This document shows positions 1 through 7,311 of a stretch of 20,742 nucleotides of DNA, piece after piece. The position numbers were made by a program, and so were the translations under genes. How positions within the stretch are numbered: position 1 is the stretch's first letter; every line of letters begins with the position of its first letter. Under the pieces are notes generated by a model. The model had not been told where the DNA came from and did not search any database. It was given only the letters and a program-made list of their open reading frames with translations. Source of the DNA: JACQRW01 sp964371935 (GTDB taxonomy: Bacteria; Patescibacteriota; Minisyncoccia; Sungbacterales; HO2-52-23); contig CAYJOT010000012.1 of the NCBI GenBank assembly GCA_964371935.1, positions 1 through 20,742 of the forward strand. Direction: 5' to 3'.

Positions 1-1
1 C

Positions 2-61
2 TTGAGCCTGCTTGCAGCGCTTCTCGGTATCTACACCGAAATGCGCAAAGAGCATGAGTAG
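2..61 (+). CDS. C-terminal end of a gene cut by the window edge
   Basis: An open frame enters from the left edge and stops at TAG (59-61). Only 19 residues remain; they start with a hydrophobic stretch (LSLLAALLGIY) and end in a charged tail (MRKEHE). This could be the end of a membrane or helical protein, but the piece is too short for a family call. The promoter of the next gene begins about 20 bp after the stop, which fits a true gene end. Confidence 0.4.
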   Translation: MSLLAALLGIYTEMRKEHE

Positions 62-83
62 TCTTACAACGTATCCCTTGTAT

Positions 84-112
84 TTGTAAAAATCTTTCAT
101 ACCTGCTATTCT
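84..112 (+). promoter_or_regulatory. Promoter for the DUF5678 gene, leaderless type
   Basis: TTGTAA (84-89) and TATTCT (107-112) are separated by 17 bp. The ATG follows 8 nt after the -10 box, so transcription should begin at or within 1-2 nt of the start codon. Confidence 0.55.
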
Positions 113-120
113 CTACTCAT

Positions 121-300
121 ATGGCAAAAGATTGGACTCAACTCTATAGGAAATATAAAGGTTTATGGATAGCTCTCGCAAAGGACGAGGAGACGGTTTT
201 GGGTGTGGGGAAGACGGCTCGCCAGGCCATGGAACAGGCACGAAAGAAGACACTCGAAACTCCCTTCTTGACTCGTATGCCGGAAAAACTCGTATCATGA
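121..300 (+). CDS. DUF5678 family small protein
   Basis: This 59-residue protein begins MAKDWTQLYRKYKGLWIALA and ends with an LTRMPEKLVS tail. The pattern W-x2-L-x3-Y-x-G-x-W-x-A-L, then a V-x-G segment, an alanine-rich helix and a final P, matches what I recall of DUF5678, small proteins common in CPR and archaea and of unknown function. It has no signal peptide or membrane segment. The start is fixed by a promoter only 8 nt upstream; there is no Shine-Dalgarno site. Its stop codon TGA (298-300) lies inside an IS-end-like sequence (297-318), so a mobile element end abuts or forms the 3' end of the gene. The family call is from memory of the motif only. Confidence 0.6.
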   Translation: MAKDWTQLYRKYKGLWIALAKDEETVLGVGKTARQAMEQARKKTLETPFLTRMPEKLVS

Positions 301-318
301 GACCGTAGAACAATACAC
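297..318 (+). repeat. Solo copy of an IS-type end
   Basis: TGAGACCGTAGAACAATACA matches the left end of the MITE-like element at 388-409 with few mismatches and in the same orientation. No inverted partner is found before 388. It looks like the remains of an earlier insertion, or a tandem duplication of the left end. Confidence 0.55.
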
Positions 319-412
319 CCCCCGAACAACTGATACGACCTTTTGTGTGGGTTTTCCCCATCTCAAGCACAGATGTATGTGGTACAATGAGACAGTAGCA
401 CAATACACGTTT

Positions 413-709
413 TCAGGATAGGTATACTTCTGAAAAGCATGCCTCGCTGCTACAGGTAGGAGGATAATCGTAGATTACCACCCTGCCTGTGGCAGTTGCA
501 TCAGCGTTGCGCTTGTTAGAAATCTCAATACCCAGCCGCTCTGCTTCTTCCAATATCCGGTAACACAAGCGTTCAAACGCCTCTGTCCCAATACGTTCCT
601 TGAACCTTCCCAGTTCCGTCCAGTGAACGATTGATGATATATTCATCTTACCATATACAACCCTGTTTGAGACGAGGAAAGGGTCTTTTGTATCAATCAA
701 GTAGGGCAT
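413..709 (-). pseudogene. Transposase N-terminal fragment
   Basis: The 98-residue minus-strand frame contains LGRFKERIGTEAFERLCYRI, then an ERLGIEISNKRNADATA segment and YDYPPTCSS. The F-x-ER-IG-x-E-x-FE-x-L pattern followed by a short D-A-T motif resembles the DUF772-type N-terminal domain and first catalytic strand of IS5/IS1182-like transposases. Full enzymes have roughly 300-450 residues, so the catalytic core is missing. The start codon (707-709) overlaps the inner edge of the right terminal repeat. The function is presumed lost. Confidence 0.6.
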
Positions 710-711
710 TG

Positions 712-720
712 TGCTACAGT
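712..720 (+). promoter_or_regulatory. Extended -10 promoter inside the IS end, driving the ABC operon
   Basis: TGCTACAGT (712-720) is a TGn-extended -10 box lying wholly inside the right terminal repeat. The ATG of the first permease follows after 6 nt. A clear -35 box is not seen. The spacing copies that of the other leaderless genes in the window. Confidence 0.4.
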
Positions 721-726
721 CTCAAT

Positions 727-1524
727 ATGAAAAAATATCTTTCCTTGTTTGCAAGCCACTTTTCCGTGGCGCTTGAGTACCGGTCTAATTTGGTCGGGGT
801 TTTTGTGTTGGAATTGATCTCTATTTCAAGCATGATTATTTTGTGGGTTGCGGTATACCGGACGCAGGAGAGCGTGGCCGGGTATTCGCTGTATCAGGCA
901 ATCATCTATTTTGTGCTTGTTCCGATAGTCGGGTTTATTACGTCTGTGGATATTTCCGATAAACTTGCCAAAGAGATTCGGATGGGAACGTTTTCAAATT
1001 ATCTGCTCAAGCCCTATACGTTTTGGGTTGCCGCGCTTATGGAGGCGCTGGCAATGAAAATAAATTACTTGGTGTTTGTGTCTCCTGTTGCCATTGCGGT
1101 AGTGGCGTTTCTCGTTATGAAAGGGTATCTCGCGCTTACGCTTGGCGGACTATTTTCGGGATTACTGGTGGCTGCTCTTGCTTTTCTGCTCCACTTTGCG
1201 CTGGATCTGCTTATTGCGTTTTGGGCGTTTTGGACTGATAGCGTATGGGCATTTCGGCATGTTAAGATTATTCTTTTTAGCGCATTGGGCGGCGTGAGCT
1301 TCCCATTAGATTTTCTTTCCGGGCGGCTTGGCGTTCTTGCAGATATGCTGCCACTTCAGTACTTTTACTATGTACCGGTTTCCTATATACTCGGCCGGAA
1401 TATCAGTGCAGGACATATTATATTTGATTGTATGTACATGGCGCTATGGATGGTTATGTTGATTATTTTGAGTATGCTTACGTGGAGAATGGGACTTAAA
1501 AAATATGACGCGTATGGCCGCTAA
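727..1524 (+). CDS. ABC-2 type permease, first subunit
   Basis: A 265-residue integral membrane protein with about six hydrophobic segments, read as the ABC2_membrane_6 (DUF990-like) family, which forms two-gene permeases of export systems. The typical opening is seen: MKKYLSLFASHFSVALEYRS, then a first membrane span (VFVLELISISSMIILWVAVY) and the cytoplasmic motif around residues 80-95 (DKLAKEIRMGTFSNYLLKP). The frame is open further upstream, but only through the IS element, so the ATG at 727 is preferred; a -10 box ends 6 nt before it. The next permease overlaps it by 20 nt. It should pair with that protein and with the ATPase to form a half-and-half exporter. The substrate cannot be inferred. 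Confidence 0.85.
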   Translation: MKKYLSLFASHFSVALEYRSNLVGVFVLELISISSMIILWVAVYRTQESVAGYSLYQAIIYFVLVPIVGFITSVDISDKLAKEIRMGTFSNYLLKPYTFWVAALMEALAMKINYLVFVSPVAIAVVAFLVMKGYLALTLGGLFSGLLVAALAFLLHFALDLLIAFWAFWTDSVWAFRHVKIILFSALGGVSFPLDFLSGRLGVLADMLPLQYFYYVPVSYILGRNISAGHIIFDCMYMALWMVMLIILSMLTWRMGLKKYDAYGR

Positions 1525-2323
1525 AACAGTTCTCAAATATCTGAAAATTTACCGGATAGTATGGAAATATAGTATTATTCAGAGTACCGTGTATCGGACT
1601 GAGTTTTTTACACAGGTACTCGTTGAATTGGGCTATATCGGAGTTTTTGTATTATTTTTTAAGGTTCTTTTCGGACATATTAGTACCATCGCAGGGTGGA
1701 GTTACTACGAGGTGTTGTTTCTCGCGGGTATCAATCTGGTAAATGGTGGGCTCTATTGGAGTATGCTCTTCCCTTTTGGACTCATGCGCCTGCCCGAAGA
1801 TATTAAAAACGGAAGTATAGATATAGCGCTTCTCAAACCAATCAATTCACTGTTTAATCTGACGCTTTCAAAGCCATACCCCACCTCTATTCTTTCTGTA
1901 TTTCCCGGATTGTACCTCATGTATTATGCGTTGACACAACTGCACCGGACGGTATCTTTACCCGACCTTGCTCTTGGCCTTATTCTCTTTTGTTGCGGGT
2001 TGGTAATCGCCTATGCGATAGCGGTGATAGTGTCGTCTCTATCGTTTTATTTTTTGAACGCATCGGCGTTTCCTGAAATATCCGCCAGGACGATTGATTT
2101 CTACACCCGTAATCCTCACAGCATTTATCGCGGTGGTCTGCGGGTGGTCCTGTTCTTTATTGTCCCGCTCGTGTTTGTATCCAGCATACCCTCAAGTACC
2201 ATATTGCGCGGAGTGGAATTTCAGTACGTATTTCTTGGTATTGGTCTTGCGGCGATTTTTTTGTGCATGGCTATTATAGTATGGAATAAAATGATACGAT
2301 ATTATTCATCGGCGAGCAGTTAA
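1505..2323 (+). CDS. ABC-2 type permease, second subunit
   Basis: A 272-residue membrane protein of the same family as the preceding gene. It has the matching layout: a cytoplasmic N-terminus, a first span near residues 37-55 (VELGYIGVFVLFFKVLF), the cytoplasmic motif LPEDIKNGSIDIALLKPINS near residues 96-115, and further spans to the C-terminus. It overlaps the end of the first permease by 20 nt, so the two are probably translated together; an alternative ATG lies at 1514. The ATPase begins 5 nt after the stop. The two permeases likely form a heterodimer. Confidence 0.85.
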   Translation: MTRMAAKTVLKYLKIYRIVWKYSIIQSTVYRTEFFTQVLVELGYIGVFVLFFKVLFGHISTIAGWSYYEVLFLAGINLVNGGLYWSMLFPFGLMRLPEDIKNGSIDIALLKPINSLFNLTLSKPYPTSILSVFPGLYLMYYALTQLHRTVSLPDLALGLILFCCGLVIAYAIAVIVSSLSFYFLNASAFPEISARTIDFYTRNPHSIYRGGLRVVLFFIVPLVFVSSIPSSTILRGVEFQYVFLGIGLAAIFLCMAIIVWNKMIRYYSSASS

Positions 2324-2328
2324 AAATT

Positions 2329-3312
2329 ATGGAACCCATCATTTCCGTACAAAACATAACCAAGCACTATCAGGTGCACAAAAAAGAAGAAGGGCTTAGA
2401 GGAAGTTTGAAGTCGCTATTCAAGAGAAATTATACTACTGTCAAAGCAGTGGATGATGCTTCTTTTGAATTGCATGCGGGAGAGCTGGTCGGGTTTATCG
2501 GGCCAAATGGCGCGGGCAAGACCACGACGCTGAAAATGTTGAGCGGGCTTTTGTATCCTACCTCCGGGGAGATTAACATCCTCGGATTTCGGCCGTATGA
2601 GAAAAAAACAGATTTTCTTAAAACAATCAGTTTTGTCATGGGGCAGAAAAACCAATTGTGGTGGGATATTCCGGCAATTGAGAGTTTTAATTTGAACAAA
2701 GAGATTTACGAAGTGCCGGAAAAAAGATACCGCGAAGTGGTGGATGAGCTGATTGAGCTTCTTGATCTGAAAAATGTAATCCACCAGCAGGTGCGGCGAT
2801 TGAGCTTGGGCGAGCGGATGAAGTGCGAGCTGGTGGCGGCTCTTGTATACACGCCCAAAGTATTGTTTCTTGATGAGCCGACGCTCGGACTTGACGTGGT
2901 CATGCAGAAAAAGATCCGCGAGTTTATCAAAACGTACAATAAAAAATACGGCGCCACCGTGATTCTCACCTCGCACTATATGGACGACGTGGAGGAGATC
3001 TGCGACCGCATCATCATGATTGACCACGGCAAACTGATGTTTGACGGCGCAATCAGCAAACTCGTGCAGACATATGCGAACCATAAAACGCTCGTAGTGA
3101 TATTCAACAGCCGGGTGGAGCGAAGCGATTTGGAACTACTCGGCGAGGTAAAAGAATTTGAATACCCGCGCGCGGTAATTCATGTGCCGCGTGAAAAAAC
3201 ATCAACCGTTGCCGCCCAGCTTCTCCAGAAATTTGACATAGACGACCTCAACATCAACGAACCAGAACTTGAAGATATTATTAGGGTGTTGTTTGCCCGG
3301 GTAAGCCCATAA
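2329..3312 (+). CDS. ABC transporter ATPase (DrrA-like exporter ATPase)
   Basis: The 327-residue protein is the energising subunit of the exporter. Walker A GPNGAGKTT lies at residues 58-66, the ABC signature LSLGE at 158-162 and Walker B FLDEPTLGLD around 179-188 with catalytic Glu183; a switch His appears in the LTSHYMDDVEE segment. The about 90-residue C-terminal extension is typical of DrrA/CcmA-like exporters paired with ABC-2 permeases. The N-terminal insert with basic residues before Walker A (residues 17-37) is also common in such ATPases paired with ABC2_membrane_6 permeases. It lies 5 nt downstream of the second permease and no terminator is seen between them. The transported molecule is unknown. 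Confidence 0.9.
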   Translation: MEPIISVQNITKHYQVHKKEEGLRGSLKSLFKRNYTTVKAVDDASFELHAGELVGFIGPNGAGKTTTLKMLSGLLYPTSGEINILGFRPYEKKTDFLKTISFVMGQKNQLWWDIPAIESFNLNKEIYEVPEKRYREVVDELIELLDLKNVIHQQVRRLSLGERMKCELVAALVYTPKVLFLDEPTLGLDVVMQKKIREFIKTYNKKYGATVILTSHYMDDVEEICDRIIMIDHGKLMFDGAISKLVQTYANHKTLVVIFNSRVERSDLELLGEVKEFEYPRAVIHVPREKTSTVAAQLLQKFDIDDLNINEPELEDIIRVLFARVSP

Positions 3313-3336
3313 TCTCTTATTCGTAGCGCGAATTTG

Positions 3337-3380
3337 ATTCTTAACAAACTCCTGACGATCGTCACAGGATTGTTAAGAAT
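3337..3380. repeat. 44-bp triple-dyad palindrome, copy 1
   Basis: Outer arms ATTCTTAACAA (3337-3347) and TTGTTAAGAAT (3370-3380) are perfect inverses and share their centre with the perfect 12-bp palindrome TGACGATCGTCA (3353-3364). The 5-bp spacers are not conserved. Each arm is itself nearly palindromic around TTAA, so there are three dyads spaced 16 bp apart. This copy ends 43 bp before the GHKL ATPase start. There is no T-tract, so it is not a standard terminator. Confidence 0.85.
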
Positions 3381-3387
3381 AGAGGAA

Positions 3388-3417
3388 GTGGCACTTTTCT
3401 TAGAAATCTAGTATGAT
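3388..3417 (+). promoter_or_regulatory. Promoter for the GHKL ATPase gene, leaderless type
   Basis: GTGGCA (3388-3393) is a weak -35 match and TATGAT (3412-3417) a good -10 box, 18 bp apart. The ATG follows 6 nt later. The palindrome copy 1 sits just upstream, where an activator or repressor could bind. Confidence 0.45.
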
Positions 3418-3423
3418 CTGACC

Positions 3424-4944
3424 ATGGGCGAGATTACGCATATTCCGGTTGTGTTTGATAAAAGCCATTTGCTTACGATTGGCGGGCGGCTGTATGCGAC
3501 TCATTTGGATTTGATCCGGGAGCTGGTGTCAAACGCATACGATGCTGACGCGACTCTGGTGCGTATTGAAATCGGAGCGGAGCATATTGCGGTTGCGGAT
3601 AACGGAAGCGGTATGGATGAGAGCGGGCTGCGTCAGTATTTTACGATCGGATCGCAGGAAAAACGGGAACATATGGTCTCATCTTTTTTTCATCGCAAGC
3701 GCATCGGCGAGTTTTGAATCGGCAAGTTTTCGGTGCTGACCGTGGCGGATCGGTTTGTGATTGAAACGCAATCCCACGAAAAACGATTTCGCGCCCGGCT
3801 GGTTTTTGACGCGCACGAATGGGGCAGTGACGCGGAAAATTGGCATGTTCCCTGCGAGATATTACCCTATGATCCGGCGCGTCCTGGCGGGACCACGGTG
3901 ATACTTGAAAAAATAAAAAAGTCGCTTGAGCACGGGCATGTTGTCCGCCACATCCGCGAGCGCTTGCCGCTGGGCAAAGACGACTTCCGGATTTTTGTCA
4001 ATGGAAGCGAGATTGCCGCGGCCACCATTCCCGGCAAACGTTTTCCCATTTCTTTTACGACACCGTTTGGCGCGGTTGAGGGGGAGATTATTCTTGCAAA
4101 CATTGCGCTTACCCAGCGGACAGCCGCTGATGCCGGGATTACAATTCGCGTCAAACAGATTGCCGTGACCAAAAGTTTGTTCGGTTTTGAAGCATCGCAC
4201 ACGCTTAGCATCAATCGGGTGCGCGGGTCTGTAAACGCGGATTTTCTTCCCATTACATCAAGCCGTGACAGTATTTTGCAGGATTCCGAGGAGTATCGCG
4301 TCTTCTACGAAAAGATGCAGGCGGAGGTGCGAAAAGTTTTGCGCGAGGTGCGATCTCTATCAGCTGAAAAAGAAAATATCCAGGCGTCGCGGGTGCTTCG
4401 CGATGCATTGGACAATATCGGCCGCGCGTTTAAAAAAAATCCGGAGGCCGTCGCGGATATGGGCGAGCCGCCAGTCGGATTTGCATCTACCGGAGGAGCC
4501 GGAGAGCAAGAGGGCTACGTGGTTTCTAAAGCGCAATTTGTTGATGGGGATGGAACAGGCGGAATGCCCGACATGCTCCGGGATGCAGAAGATCAACCGG
4601 TGCCCGACAGCAAAAAACCTCTACGCCGCCGCCATGCGGTTCTTTCAAGTCGCGCGATTATCCGCAAGATGCGGTTTCAAAACCTGGGCATCGTGTGCCG
4701 TATGGAGCGATTCGGACCGAAGTACCCGCCGAGTTTTCTTGAACAGGGAGTTATTTTCCCCAACATTGACCACCCGCTGTACCTGAAGCAGATGAATAGT
4801 CCTGTGTTACTCCGGATGTTCGTATCAACCCTTATTGCAAAAGAATTGGCGCTTAAAAAACATCCGCACGATGCCGATGCTGCCTTTACCTTTCAGCACC
4901 AACTGCTCACCGACGCCTTTCGCGACGTGCGGCGGTTGGGGTGA
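3424..4944 (+). pseudogene. GHKL (HSP90-like) ATPase, interrupted by an in-frame TGA
   Basis: Read through, the frame gives 506 residues. The N-terminal GHKL ATP-binding fold is clear: the N box ELVSNAYDADA (Glu33, Asn37, Asp40) and the G1 box DNGSGM (59-64). The G2 box reads RIGEF, stop, IGKFS: the TGA at 3715-3717 (codon 98) stands exactly where the conserved glycine of a G-x-x-G-x-G motif is expected, a one-base change from GGA. The same frame then continues without a stop to 4942-4944. The remainder resembles MORC/HSP90-like stand-alone ATPases of unknown role. Restart at an internal codon could give the C-terminal part alone but would lose ATP binding. TGA terminates other genes here, so a nonsense mutation or sequencing error is likelier than a glycine code. 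Confidence 0.75.
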
Positions 4945-4960
4945 TAAAGGACACGATCAG

Positions 4961-4990
4961 TTGACAAGAGATTGTATATTTGTGTAGGAT
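4961..4990 (+). promoter_or_regulatory. Strong promoter for the 4997-6288 transcript
   Basis: A perfect -35 TTGACA (4961-4966) and the -10 TAGGAT (4985-4990) are 18 bp apart. It starts 16 bp after the stop of the GHKL frame. Transcription should begin near 4996-4998, right at a short ORF. Confidence 0.6.
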
Positions 4991-4996
4991 TGAAAT

Positions 4997-5089
4997 ATGA
5001 AAATTCTTGATATGATAATGTGCGTGCTTTGTTCTGCCCCCCTTCGCATGGTGAGGTGGTTTAGGCTTGTGCATTATGAATATTCATAG
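4997..5089 (+). CDS. Possible 30-residue leader peptide
   Basis: The ATG lies 6 nt after the -10 box, the usual leaderless spacing here, and the frame (MKILDMIMCVLCSAPLRMVR, then ten more residues) ends at TAG 5087-5089. The first half is hydrophobic, with two cysteines. It is followed by a terminator-like hairpin and a second large hairpin before the ATP-grasp gene, an arrangement known from attenuation leaders. No run of one regulatory codon is visible, so the sensed signal, if any, is unknown. It may also be a chance ORF. Confidence 0.35.
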   Translation: MKILDMIMCVLCSAPLRMVRWFRLVHYEYS

Positions 5090-5125
5090 ATTCAGTTGAC
5101 AAGAATATTTTAGAAGCAATCAGCC

Positions 5126-5160
5126 ATAACCTCCTCGCCTACACGAGGAGGTTATCTTTT
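5126..5160 (+). terminator. Terminator-like hairpin inside the leader
   Basis: A perfect 12-bp stem (ATAACCTCCTCG at 5126-5137 with its inverse at 5144-5155) encloses a 6-nt loop and is followed by CTTTT. The T-tract is short, so it may be a conditional terminator. It would end the short transcript before the ATP-grasp gene unless bypassed. Confidence 0.6.
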
Positions 5161-5165
5161 GGATT

Positions 5166-5213
5166 GGAGAATAGTCGTCAACATGGTTGATCAAAGCATG
5201 ACGACTATTCTCC
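5166..5213. repeat. 15-bp perfect inverted repeat with 18-nt loop
   Basis: GGAGAATAGTCGTCA (5166-5180) is the exact inverse of 5199-5213. The loop holds TTGATCAA, itself a palindrome. In RNA this is a long stable stem 58 nt before the start codon of the ATP-grasp gene. It could be a processing site, a protector of the downstream mRNA, or a protein operator in DNA. Confidence 0.7.
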
Positions 5214-5271
5214 AGGTCAAAAAGAAAGGCCTGGGTAGGTTCTTTACCAATATAAAAAGGAGAAGACATCC

Positions 5272-6288
5272 ATGACTACAGCTAACGTCCATTCCGAGAT
5301 GCTTGGAGTATTCAGAATAAATTTCTCTAACGAGGTAGTATCGCTTGATCAAGAGAAACACATCAAACCCCTTGAGCGGGTGCTTAACGATAAATGGCTC
5401 CCGATCGTACGCGAGGATTATTGGCGCATGTACGAACAGAATTTCGCGATGAAACATTGGGGTGTCCCCTCGCTCATGGTTCGCTTTGATATGCCTCCGA
5501 TAAGCGCGGGGAATATGTTCGTGCTACCGGATGGAGACACGATTCCCTCGTTTTATGAGATAGAAGGGAATCCGGCGGGGCAGGGAATCACGGCGCTTAG
5601 AGACGAGTCGTTTATTGCGCGAGTGGCACGCAGTCTCATTGAACTTGGTATCCATAGATTGCGTTACGGATTTCTGCCATCACGGACTGAACAGTTGGGT
5701 GACCTCAATGTTTTTATGAAGGCGCTCCGTAAGTATGGAATTGCGACACAGTACAGGATTATTATCCCCACAATCGTGTCTCCTGTTCCTTTATGGCTTC
5801 GTGCCGGAGAAGAAGATCTCGAACTAATCGCACCACATACCGAATGTTGCGTGCTTCTTCACCGAGATGGCGGCGGGCATAAGAGGTATCTACAGCAACT
5901 TACAGGCGCGAAACTGCTCGCAGAGTGCAAGATTGCGATCGCGAGACAATTTCCCGGTGGGTTCGCATTAAAACCCATACGAGGATGGGGAGCTCGTAAT
6001 ATGGAGATCTGGTGCCCGCTTCCCGAATACAAAAGGAGTGCGAGCACTTTTACCCGTATGGAGTTGGCCATTGATTCTATCATGCAAAGAGGGCGGCAAC
6101 ACGAATATCTTATACAGCCCTTTATCGGACCGCAGATTATCGAGAAGAAGTGGTTTCGGATATGGCGCATCTTCGCGATGTTTACGCCAACTGGGTATAA
6201 GATCGTTGGGGGATATTGGAATCAGCGAACAACCGTAAAAGGACATGGCGCAAGCGATGCCATTGTGGGACCGATAGTCATGGTATAG
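5272..6288 (+). CDS. ATP-grasp-like protein, function unknown
   Basis: The 338-residue protein is preceded by one of the two clear Shine-Dalgarno sites in the window (AAAGGAGA, about 9 nt before ATG). I recognise no named family. The C-terminal half reads like an ATP-grasp fold: a lysine-containing strand with a glycine turn (GGFALKPIRGWGARNMEIW), a YLIQPFIGP strand as in the adenine-contacting region, then R-x2-R-I-F segments, YKIVGGYWNQR, and a closing HGASDAIVGP stretch where a metal-binding Asp/Asn would be expected. The middle has an EIEGNPAGQG segment. A ligase joining a carboxylate to an amine or thiol would be a fair guess, but the substrate is open. It is monocistronic, ends in a terminator and has an elaborate leader, so its expression is probably conditional. 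Confidence 0.6.
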   Translation: MTTANVHSEMLGVFRINFSNEVVSLDQEKHIKPLERVLNDKWLPIVREDYWRMYEQNFAMKHWGVPSLMVRFDMPPISAGNMFVLPDGDTIPSFYEIEGNPAGQGITALRDESFIARVARSLIELGIHRLRYGFLPSRTEQLGDLNVFMKALRKYGIATQYRIIIPTIVSPVPLWLRAGEEDLELIAPHTECCVLLHRDGGGHKRYLQQLTGAKLLAECKIAIARQFPGGFALKPIRGWGARNMEIWCPLPEYKRSASTFTRMELAIDSIMQRGRQHEYLIQPFIGPQIIEKKWFRIWRIFAMFTPTGYKIVGGYWNQRTTVKGHGASDAIVGPIVMV

Positions 6289-6297
6289 AATAAAAAA

Positions 6298-6330
6298 CGG
6301 GTGGGGTTTTCTCCACCCGCCTTGATTTTA
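6298..6330 (+). terminator. Intrinsic terminator after the ATP-grasp gene
   Basis: A 9-bp stem (CGGGTGGGG at 6298-6306 with CTCCACCCG at 6311-6319, one G-U pair) has a TTTT loop and is followed by CCTTGATTTT. An A-run upstream (6292-6297) could also serve the opposite strand. Confidence 0.7.
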
Positions 6331-6378
6331 AAAGGGTCAAAAGGGTACAATAGGAGAAGCTAACATCCTAAAAATTAT

Positions 6379-7311
6379 ATGAGTATATCTACACCTTATA
6401 CGTTGATGATTCATGGAGGCGCGGGTGTGCTTGGAGATAAAAACAATGAGCAGAGAATGGACTATAAAAAGAGCATTGTCGCAGTTTTGACTCGCGGTGA
6501 AGAATTACTTCAAAAAGGAGCCAGCGCAATAGACGTGGTTGAACAATGTGTCTCGCTCCTTGAAGACGATCCCCTTTTTAATGCGGGGCGCGGTGCCGTG
6601 CTGACCGAAGACGGAAAAATTGAATGCGATGCCGCAATCATGGATGGTCGCCTACTTGCCGCGGGCGCAGTCGCCGGAGTAAAAAATATCAGAAATCCTG
6701 TCCAACTGGCGCGATGCGTAATGGAGCGCAGCGAACATGTCATGCTCATCGGCGAGGGAGCGACAAAGTTCGCGCAGCAATGTAATATCGCAAGAGAGCC
6801 CGATGATTATTTTATAACGGAAATGAGGACAAAGCAGTTGCGGGAAGCGCAAAAACGAAAGCGGGTAGTGTGGGATAAGGATTCGTTGGGGAAAAAATTC
6901 GGAACTGTGGGGGCAGTCGCCTATGATCATGCGGGCAATCTTGCGGCAGCGACATCAACTGGCGGGATCGTCAATAAAAAGTATGGACGAGTCGGCGACT
7001 CTCCCATAATCGGAGCAGGGACATATGCGGATAATAAGACGTGCGCGGTTTCCGCCACGGGCTACGGGGAGCAACTTATAAAAATAGTAATTGCCAAAAC
7101 GATTGCCGATCTCATCCGCTACAGTAATCTTGATGCGCAGATCGCCGCGGAAGCGGGGATCCGCTATCTTTCAGAACGGGTTAATGGATTAGGAGGAGTG
7201 ATTGTCATTGACAGGCAAGGTCGTTGCGGAGTCGCTCACTCAACTCCAGAAATGATTTATGGATCGGTACGCGAGAATCATGACGTCTGCTTTACATCAG
7301 AAAAAACATGA
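6379..7311 (+). CDS. Isoaspartyl peptidase / plant-type L-asparaginase
   Basis: The 310-residue protein belongs to the Ntn-hydrolase asparaginase-2 family. These are made as an inactive precursor that cleaves itself just before a threonine, which becomes the N-terminal nucleophile. Visible family motifs are MIHGGAG near the N-terminus, NAGRGAVLTEDG, and the cleavage region KFGTVGAVA with the likely nucleophile Thr176; STGG and GTYAD follow as in substrate-binding loops. The length is typical. It hydrolyses isoaspartyl dipeptides from damaged proteins and usually asparagine, in the cytoplasm; there is no signal peptide. Its stop overlaps the next start (ATGA), so the two are co-translated. In a reduced genome it may serve protein repair or amino acid salvage. 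Confidence 0.9.
   Translation: MSISTPYTLMIHGGAGVLGDKNNEQRMDYKKSIVAVLTRGEELLQKGASAIDVVEQCVSLLEDDPLFNAGRGAVLTEDGKIECDAAIMDGRLLAAGAVAGVKNIRNPVQLARCVMERSEHVMLIGEGATKFAQQCNIAREPDDYFITEMRTKQLREAQKRKRVVWDKDSLGKKFGTVGAVAYDHAGNLAAATSTGGIVNKKYGRVGDSPIIGAGTYADNKTCAVSATGYGEQLIKIVIAKTIADLIRYSNLDAQIAAEAGIRYLSERVNGLGGVIVIDRQGRCGVAHSTPEMIYGSVRENHDVCFTSEKT

Larger units (their letters stand above)
388..724. mobile_element. Internally deleted, MITE-like insertion sequence
   Basis: The 337-bp element is bounded by 17-bp inverted ends: TGAGACAGTAGCACAAT (388-404) and the reverse complement of 708-724, differing at one base. Inside lies a 98-codon minus-strand frame that reads like the N-terminal part of a transposase and begins right at the right-hand end. 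The frame is far too short for a full transposase, so most of the gene seems deleted while both ends are kept. This is the usual structure of a non-autonomous derivative that can be moved in trans. No convincing target-site duplication is visible (ACAA on the left, ATAT on the right). The family is uncertain. Confidence 0.6.

Noticed and set aside
631..726. Longer N-terminus for the first ABC permease
   Set aside because: The extra 32 codons lie inside the MITE-like element and its terminal repeat; the family N-terminus starts at 727.
2416..3084. 222-codon minus-strand ORF inside the ABC ATPase gene
   Set aside because: Antisense to the Walker and signature motifs with no recognisable domain; shadow frame.
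3337..3380. Palindrome as an intrinsic terminator of the ABC operon
   Set aside because: No T-tract, an AT-rich outer stem, non-pairing spacers, and the same structure occurs upstream of genes elsewhere in the window.
3424..4944. An alternative genetic code (TGA read as glycine)
   Set aside because: Several genes end at TGA in tight overlaps with the next start (7308, 11234; also 9814, 10275, 10663), and no other gene shows internal TGA codons. A code change would fuse many unrelated genes.
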